NCBI GenBank assembly: GCA_039621445.1 | Contig: CP154954.1 | Coordinates: forward strand, 45,177,847 to 45,241,846 | DNA from: Euglena gracilis | Taxonomy: Eukaryota; Euglenida; Euglenophyceae; Euglenales | Length of the DNA stretch: 64,000 bases | Direction of reading: 5' to 3' | Shown here: positions 42,201 through 51,200 of the stretch, piece after piece | Layout of the letters: every line of letters starts with the position of its first letter | How positions within the stretch are numbered: position 1 is the stretch's first letter | Notes under the pieces: generated by a model | What the model was told of the DNA's origin: nothing | Seen by the model: only the letters and a program-made list of their open reading frames with translations | The model's database searches: none | Position numbers and translations under genes: made by a program

Positions 42201-45200
42201 AAAATTGCTTGGGAGGGGTAACAGGGTTCGGATTTAAAGCCCCCTGAATAATAACCCCTTTGGTTTTTACCAAAATCCAAAATCCTTCCAATCCCAGGGC
42301 TTTAACTAACTATTTGGCTGACCCTCCCCAAAAAAACAATAATGGAATTGATTTTCCACAAAAAAAAAACAATAATGGAATTGATTTTCCACTTTCCCTG
42401 AAATTAATTTGCATCAAATGTTGTTTTTTGCCGATAATTTTCATTTCTTCAATGCTTCTGTTCATTGGACAACAAAACCAGGTATCACTTTTAAGGCACT
42501 TTTAAAAAAAATTAAAAAAAACTTGTAAAAAATCTTATTTTTTTGCCAAAATGCCCGAAAAAAACTGAAAAAACCCTTTAAACCCCCCCAAAAACTATAT
42601 TTAATATTATATTATAGCATAGTGTAGTATAGTATAGTATAGTATGGTATATTATATTATATTATATTATATTAAAAAATATTTAAATTGTAGAAATCTT
42701 TTCCAGAACAAATTCCAAACAAAGAAGAGGTCACAAAATCTTGGCAAAAACAAGCCAACACCAAGGGGAGAAAAATGCTTTGTGGCATTGATGGAGCACT
42801 GTCCATCTGCCAGTAACGTTTTATTAACCTGGACCGACTATGGTTCGATGCCCAGATAGCTATTTAACTGCCCTTCCTAAAAAACCTTTTAAAAAAAGCC
42901 TTGGAAACATTGAAAATTTTGAAAACTTTCGCCTAAAAACATAATCCTTGAACTCAAGATTGTGGCATTTCAAATGACTTTTTTTGTTTACCACCTCGTA
43001 ATTTCCCAGAAAGGTGCATGATTTTTTTCACGTGACTCCTGGGTGCAAAATTATTTGGACCTTTTACGACTTTTCCCCTGCAACGGCCCTGTTGATCACT
43101 CTCACGAAGATGTGAACCCCCAAATAACTTTTAACTGTCCTAAATATTTGTGTCCACATAACATTTTGCAGGAGCTCGTACCCTCACCCCCCTGTTTGTC
43201 CCCCCCCCTAATTGGCTAACTGGGGGGTCCTTAAGGGAGGTCCATTAGCCAATTAGGGGGGGGGGGGTTAGCCCAATTGGCCAATGGACGTTCCCTTGGC
43301 CAACTTTGGCCAATTTCGGCAAGGGGTCAGAAAACCTCCAAAAACGTCCGTTTCGAAAATGTTAAAATTTGCCGGATAAGAAAAAGTCATGACCAATCCA
43401 AAAATGCACAAAAATCGACCAATTTTGCACACGTCAAAAATTATGGGGTCGGGGTCCTCGAGCCCCCCCCCTAATTGTCCCCCCCCCTAATTGGCTAATT
43501 GGGGGTCTGAAGGAGCCCGGCCATTAGCAAAATAGGGGGGGGGGGGGTGAGGGTAATTCTCACCCCACATTTCCAACACCTTTTCTGCAACAACTCTCTT
43601 CGTTCCAAAATGATTGGGCATCTTTGTGGTCACCCAGAGGAGTCTTTGTGCGCTAGCTGGGTATTAAATTTAGAGGGGATGGGGGATGGGGTGGTTACAG
43701 ACCCCCTCCCCGGGGGGGGGGGGGGGGACCCCCCAGGTAAAAAAAAAAACGGCCCAAAGCGCCCAGAAAAAAGTTTTGGTGGGGCTTCAAAAAGCCTAAA
43801 ATAGCGTTTTCAGGATTTTTTCTCACCAGATTGTCGAAAACAGGTGATAAAAGCATAAACCCCCTCGGGCCAACCAACCAAACCCCCCCCCCCAGGCACT
43901 CCGGGGATGATTGTTTCGGCCGCAAACCACCCAAAAAGCTGATTTTTTTGGCAATTGTTTTTTTTCACTGACCATTATCAAAAATGCCATTTTTGACCAA
44001 ATTTGCCGAAAATTGTCAACTTGGGGGGTTTGGGGGTCATTTGGGGGAGTTGGATTTTCACCAACTAAAATTTTCATTCCTTGAATTTTGAACCCCCAAC
44101 TTATGTCCCCCCATTTGGCTGAACAACCAAATCAGATCACTTGAACTCCAAGAGGTTTATAAATGGGGTAGGGGGTATAAGTCTGCCAGCGCAAAGCGCC
44201 GGGGAACAAAAGCTTGGTTCTACGGGGGGGGGGGGGGGGCTGGCCCTGGGGGGTCTGGACCCCCTCACCTCCCCCTGAACAAAACCAACTTAAAACTCTG
44301 GGGGTAAGGAGGGCGAAAAAGGTAAACACGAAGAACGACAAAGAACACCAAACGTTCCTCACAAGCAAGGGAAATGGGGTACAAAGACGCAATTTTGATA
44401 CACGGAATACCTCATCTCGAAGTTGAGGCTGTCGAAGCAGAATCTCGCGAATGAAGAGCATGACGTCCACGGCAGACGGGCCCACGTCGATCAGGTAATC
44501 AGACAAAACGGGAACAATCAGTCCTGTGAGCAAGCCAATTGGAACAAAGCTACTTCGGCATTGCACTTGACAGATCTTTGTCACGAGCCTATGTTTCCAG
44601 AGTGCCTCAGGTCTGTGAAAATGGCTGCTGAGAAAAAGAATTTTAGTCTGGCAAATGTGAGTTCTGACCAGAATGCCCACTTGACATTTGGCAACATCAG
44701 CTTTGTTTGCACAAAGAAACGCCGACAGAGCCTTATAGGGGGCATCCTAGGTGAAGCATACAAAAAAAAATCCAATTTCAATTCCAATTCCAATCTTCCA
44801 AATCCAAATCCATCTTCAAAGCTCTTAGGGGGAAACTCTTAGACTTTTTGAAAGTGTTTTGATCGAAGACAAGATAAATGTTGCGAATTTTTTCACCCCA
44901 ATGTGTGCCTTTACCTGTGAGGAATCCAAAATATTTTCATGGTGCTCTGTCCTGTTCAATTTTGAAAGCCTCCTTCCTGCAAGTTTGGGAATGATCTAGA
45001 ACAGGACTCTTCGACCACAAGCAGTTGAGCAGGAAGGTTGATTCAAGCTCCTCACATGCAGCCCCCCCCCTCTGGGCTTACCAAAAGGCCATACCCCAAA
45101 GTAAAATAGATTTTGAAGAAAGGTTAGGGAGTGGACTCAGTCACTCAAACAATTTTACAAAAAAAATGTGTTATACAATTATTGTATTCATTCCTTTCTA

Positions 45201-48200
45201 TTGTGGATTCATTTACACTCATCATACGTTCATTCTGCAGAGAGATGGTCACAGAGGCATCAAAAAAAATGCACTGCCAGTGGCAAAATCCAACGTTTGA
45301 AATCACCCACTAGCTACCGACCAGGCCTAGTCGGCCGACCAATTGGGTAATCGACCGACCACCCACTACCTCCCCAGTCTACCGTCTGGGTCCTCCTTGC
45401 CTTGCACAGGCGTCTTCGACAGAACAGCCAAAAAAAAGAGGATATTACCCAAATTTTTTTGCTAACTGACCTGCGACATGGGGATGCTTCACCGTACATT
45501 GGTGGATGCTGCGGACCAAGAGCTGGCGGTACTCATTGCTGGCCTGCTTGTCCACCATGGCCGTATCCTCCTGCACAAGGGATAGAAGCTTCATGTCAAC
45601 ATAAAAAGGTACGTTATTCACCAAAATGACCCCCACAGAGTTGCAGTGAGCAACTTTGGAATCAACTCCAAAAAAAACACAACACACAACAATTGCATTT
45701 CTTTACACTCTACACACCGAAGCCCAATGCTGGAAATATGCCAAACTTCCAAGACAGAGAAACGGCAAAACTTTTGACATCATTCAATTAAACAATTGCA
45801 CACTTACAGCGCCTGTATGGCAAAATCACCTGACGTTAAAGGAGATTGAGAGTGGGAACCCTGCCTCCAAATGATATCCCCCAGCCAGCTTCCCAAATAC
45901 CATGCCCCCCTGAGCTATTCCCGTCCCTGGGAACCCTTTATGGCCCAATGGGAACAGTGCGGGGGCACCTAGGCCCCCCAGTGATCTTTTCCCACACACT
46001 GACCTCGGACAGCCCAAAAGGGGTCATTTTCGGCAACTTTTTTGTTGGATGTTTGCAAAAAAAATGGTAAATTTCAAGCACATTTGCCAAAAAGCAATTT
46101 TTGAAAAGTCCAGAAAACATCGATTTTTGGCCATGTTTTTGCATGTCCTTCATTAAAAAAAAAAATGCAATGCCAGTTCCCCCCCAGTGGGAATAGCTCG
46201 GGGGGGGGCCCTAATATACACATATATACATATATATGTATATATTATTTTGGGGTGCATTATTGGGCAGATTATGAATATGTATTTGTCACTGCACATA
46301 ATAAATTCACATTGCAAATGTCCCTCTGGAAAAAAAAAGTCATGTGAAATTGGAGAAATTATTTTCCAACATAAATTGCTCCAAATTTGGTTCAACAGGC
46401 GGGAGGAAACAACTCCTGGGGTGGGGACCTGCTGAATCCCCCCCCAAAAAACATCCCCAGCAAAATAGAACCAGCTCATTCAGCAGCCAAATGTGTTACG
46501 CAAAATGCCACTTTGGTGAACCTTCTAATTGCACATCGCCACTTCATCACTTTACCACTTCGCCACTTCGGACCACAGCAGCTTTTCACACCTGCATCCG
46601 CAGCACCTCCTTCTTCAAGAACTGCACCGCCTTCTCCACGTTCTGGTTGGTGGTCAAATCCAGAGACAGGTCCAGGATCCTCCGTCTCAGGTCCATGTTG
46701 GGGGAGGCCAGAGTCCGCAACAAATCAGTCAGAAGCTCACACAAGATGTCAGGGAACCTGCAGCAGGGTTGGACCATGTGGAAAATATGCAAGAGGCAAC
46801 TCAAAATTGGTTTCCACCATTACTTTAAGGTGGCGTGAAAGGCGGTATTCAAACCACTGTGGATTCTTCCTGGTTATTAAAATTAGAGATTGGGTTGGGT
46901 GTTCACAAATTTTATCCACAGTGGAAAATATCGGCTGTCTCCAACAAAAAGCAGCTTTTTTAAATTCAAAAAAAGAGGGCACTTTGCCTAATCTGGGAAG
47001 AAAATTGTCCCAAGCACCAAGGAATCTTCTGGGATTTGGGGTAATTCCAATAAAACTGGTGCAAATGTTTGCACTGGATATGTTGAGAAATAGCTCAAGC
47101 ATGAGGAGGTGACTACATTGTAGCATCAACCACAAAGTCACATGAACACACCTCTTTTTTATGGCTTCCAAACGATCGATAACAATGAGCTTCACGTTAT
47201 TGTCAGCATGGGTTGTCAAAAGCTTCACGAAGGTGTGGGCAGCCTCTCGGATTGCAGTCCGGGATGACGCCAGGGATTGCAGCGTTGATGCGCACTGGAA
47301 AAGCACTGCCGCGTGGCGGGAAGAGAGCAGATTGGGGCTGGGAAGAGGTGTGCGATGCCAGGTGGGATGATTCAATGCAAGCACTCACTGCAACGTCTTC
47401 CCAGTCGAATATCACTGACAAGTACTTGGCCTTCTCAGCAGGGCTGGTCTTGCAGAGATGACGCAGTAAATCCACAAGTGCCAACTGGAAAGGCTCCCCA
47501 GCAAGGTCAATGTCGACATCAATTGCCTGCAAAGAAAAAGAACCAAAGTCAATAAAGAGCCGACCCTTGGATATTTGAACAAATTGAGCTCTGAATCTCT
47601 GAGACAAGAGCAGAGGAGAAGGGTCACACCTTTCGCAAATAACGAACAGCGCGCTCCTGGGCACAGTTGAAAAGCATCAAGAAAGAGTTTCGCTTTGTGG
47701 TGACATCTGGGGCAGGCAATATCAGGAAAAAAGGCCAAAATGCAGAAATCGATTTGCCACATCATTGTCAAAAAAAGGCATGTTCGGGACGTTAACACCT
47801 TCCTGTTCTTTTCTATCAACAAAAATGAAAAGAAAATTTTTAAAGTTCAAACATGAAGCCAATTTCAAATGTGCCCAAAGGTGTCCTGTCACCTCAATAA
47901 TCCCCTGAACATGACTCCACAAGGAATATTCAAATCGGTCAACATTGATAAGAATGGCAATAACTCGACCAAAGAAACTGCCTGGCAGGACTCCTTGTCC
48001 AAGGAGGCTTCAACAAGCTTTGGACAAGCCTTTGCTTGAGGAACCCCCAGGGGCCCACTGGATTGGGATTTTCGCTCGTTTAAAAAAAGCTCACCCCCGA
48101 CTGGGAAAAACTTCCTACAGCGTTTCACAGGGATGACTACCCAGCTGTAGTCCACACCTCCGGGGAAAGGCCAGGAAAGGAGGGGGCATGCTTGTGCTTA

Positions 48201-51200
48201 CCGACCGGGGGGGGGGGGGTGCTATAGGGTGCCTGCCCCTGGCAGGCGCCCTCCCCCCCCCCCGGGGGGGCTGGGGGGACCCAGAAAATTTTCATTGAAA
48301 ATGGCCTTTTCCGGGCCGGGGTGGGAGGGAGGTGCCTGCTATGGGCAGGCACCCCCAAAAACCCTGCCCCCCCCCCCCCGGGGGTCGGATGGGTGCCTGC
48401 CCCTGGCACCCCCCCATGGGGTAGGCACCCGGCTAAGCACAAGCCTGGGAGGGGGAATTGTCGCAGGAGGATATGCACTAAAAGGCCCCCCAAAATATAC
48501 GAAAGAACATGCAGGAATGTGCGCTAAATATGCAGGAAAATATGCGGAAATATGTGATTTTTCCAAAATCGGGCCACGTTTGGACATGTTCAGGTGACCC
48601 AACTGGCAATTCATTTCAAGCCATTGGGCATTTTGGGGTGATATTAGCTCACAACCGGCCACAATATTTCGCATATTTTTGTGCATATTTAGCTCGTATT
48701 TTGGCGGGTTGCAGGAATTTCCTACTACACATTTTGCCCATTCTCGCATATTTTCCGCATATTTTCCACAGCTTATTTTTATTGGGACCGTCACAATCAT
48801 TTCGGGCCTTTTGGTCATTTTTGCGGTCGTTTTCAGCATTGGGATGATTTTGCGATGGAAAATAGCCCAAATGACCAAATGCCACAGTGGCTCAGAATGG
48901 CCCAAAATGGACCAAAACTGGCAAAAAAAAAAGGTACTTGTCTGTTAGTCGATCCACGGCAAAACAGGTCGATCCACACCTATTTTTGGCCTACTTTGGG
49001 TCACTGATGTACTTTGGGTCATTGATGGACAGGGAAAGCACAAAACAGGGTCAGAAGATACGGCTGGTGTCGGCACAGGGTATAGAGAGTCAGGGTTAGG
49101 GTTTAGGGTTAGGGTTCTGGGTTTGAGTTTGGGTTTAGGGTTGGGTTAAGGTTTAGGTAACCCTAACCAACCCAAACCCAAAAACCTAACCCTAATCCTA
49201 AACCCTGACCCTAACGCTTACTCTCTAGACACTGTGCCAACACCAGCCGTATCTTCTGACTCTCTAGACACTGTGCCGACACAACAGCCGTGTATTCTGA
49301 CCCTGTTTTGTGCTTTCCCCGTCCATCAGTGACCCAAAGTAGACCAAAAATAGGGTTAGGGTTAGGGTTAGGGTTAGGGTTAGGGTCAGGGTTAGGGCCA
49401 CGTAGCCCTAACCTAGCCCTGGCCCTAACCTTAAACCTAACGCTGACCCCTAACTCTAACCCTGATGCTAGCCCTAAAACGAACCCTAACTATCTAGACC
49501 CTGTGCCAACACCAGCCGTATCTTCTGACCCTTTTTTTGTGCTTTCCCTGTCCATCAGTGACCGAAAATAGGCCAAAAATACGGTTCAGGATAGGGTTAG
49601 GGTTAGGGTCACGAAGCCCTAACCTAGCCCCAGCCCTAACCCTAACCCTGACCCTGACCCTAACCCTAAACCCAACCCTAACTCTCTAGACCCTGTGCCG
49701 ACACAACAGCCGTATCTTCTGACCCTTTTTTGTGCTTTCCCTGTCCATCAGTGACCCAAAGTAGGCAAAAAAATAGGTGTGGATCGACTAACAGACTTGA
49801 TGCACTGCCGTGGATCGACTAACAGACAAGTACCAAAAAAAATTGGCCAAAAATGCCCCAAAATGAAAACAAATGGCCGAAAATGGTTAAAAGAAGTTCA
49901 ATATGCACTTTTTTGCCAAATAAGTGAAATATGCGCTAAATATGCAAAAATGCACAAAATCTGGCACAAAATATGCGCTCCACATATCCCCCCCCCTCCG
50001 GTTGTCGGACCGGACCCTCCCCATCAACCCAGGATGGGGGTTGGGGTCTACCCCCACCATCGGGAATTCCCACACAGCCCTGGGGGGGGGGGGACTGCAA
50101 ATCCTGAAGTTAAGGCCTGGTTCTGGAGCATCCGGGAACAAATGAGGAAAGCGCTGATACACAGCCATCAAACAAAATCAATAAGTTCCAGAGGAGGGAG
50201 AGGATGGCCGTAAACGTACCAACAGCATGAAGTAATGCCAGAAAACCATGCAGGGAGAAAAGGAGGGGTAACATTTCGAGGAAACAGAAATGGTTGAACC
50301 AAAATGACAGTGGGGGGGGGATGACACAAATGGGTGGTTGGTGAAGTGGCATTCATCTTTGCCGTGAAGGGGAAATGGATGAATTTGTTTCTTGCTTTGA
50401 CTTTTGTTTCATTTCAAAAGTAGGTGAATCAATTTGATTTTGAAACCCACACATGTCACTGAGGTCATTACATCATCAATGTCCCGGGAATTTTTGTGGC
50501 GTTTGGGTCAAAAGCAAATGAACAATGAACACAAGGAACTCCTTGCATACAGCACTGCGTTGCGCCGCACATAAGAGTGCCTGAGCAGGATGGCAGAAAA
50601 AAACAACACGCTGATAAAATCTGAGACTCCGGGGTGGGGGAAACGATGCCAAGAGGGTACCCCCCCCCTATGACTCCGGGGGAGGGGGGATCTGGGGACC
50701 CACTTTTGGGGCCACGGACACACGCAATTTTTCGAAAAATATGGCCAAAAATGGCCAAACCCCACCTCCAGCAGGGGATCCACAAAACCCTTGGGGATGT
50801 GCTCAGAGAGTTCTCCAGAGCATGAAAATTTTTGGGAGAAATTGCCAGTTGCCAAGATAAATGCAGTGTTTTGGGAGGTATTGCAAACGTGCCATATCCT
50901 TCAAGGGAATGAAAAAATGGGTGATGCACCCTGCCAATTTTTTGTTTGAAATCTGGGCTCAGCCACAATTTGTGTGTAGAAATTTTTTGAAACTTTTTGG
51001 CAAATTTTCATGATGAAGGACAGGCAAACTCCAGGACATTTGTGTGTGTCAGATGATTAGAGGGATTCGTCATCATCGGACAGTGCCAAATGGTCCGATT
51101 CTGATTTTTCTGACCATTCTTCTGATTGAACTATCCAAAAATGGCCAAAAATGACCATTTTCGGATATAAAATGGCAAATTTGGGTGCCGCGCGCTCTGC

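Larger units (their letters stand above)
41761..44410 (-). other. Intron 11 (2.65 kb): contents
   Basis: Holds the MITE at 41,800-42,101, a (TATAG)n/(TATAT)n microsatellite (42,596-42,676), and two G/C-run palindromes near 43,195-43,270 and 43,466-43,550 built on CTAATTGGCTAA. No gene. Confidence 0.65.
48020..50122 (-). other. Intron 4, nonconventional, 2.1 kb, holds two MITEs
   Basis: The ends AACCAGGCCTT and AAGGCTTGTCCAA pair over eight positions (one G-U). It contains the GGTACTTGT element with telomere-like arrays (48,933-49,834) and the CATGCTTGTGC element (48,187-48,447). The rest shows no gene. Confidence 0.85.

Noticed and set aside
42790-42870. tRNA-like TTCGA loop (GGTTCGAT near 42,840)
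   Set aside because: No pairing T-stem, acceptor stem or anticodon arm could be built around it.
47889-48155. Separate small minus-strand gene
   Set aside because: Only the 32 nt at 47,988-48,019 align with beta-COP; the rest of the frame is intron.
49095-49700. Chromosome end
   Set aside because: Telomere-like runs switch strand several times, lie inside a transposon with target duplication, and are flanked by gene exons on both sides.
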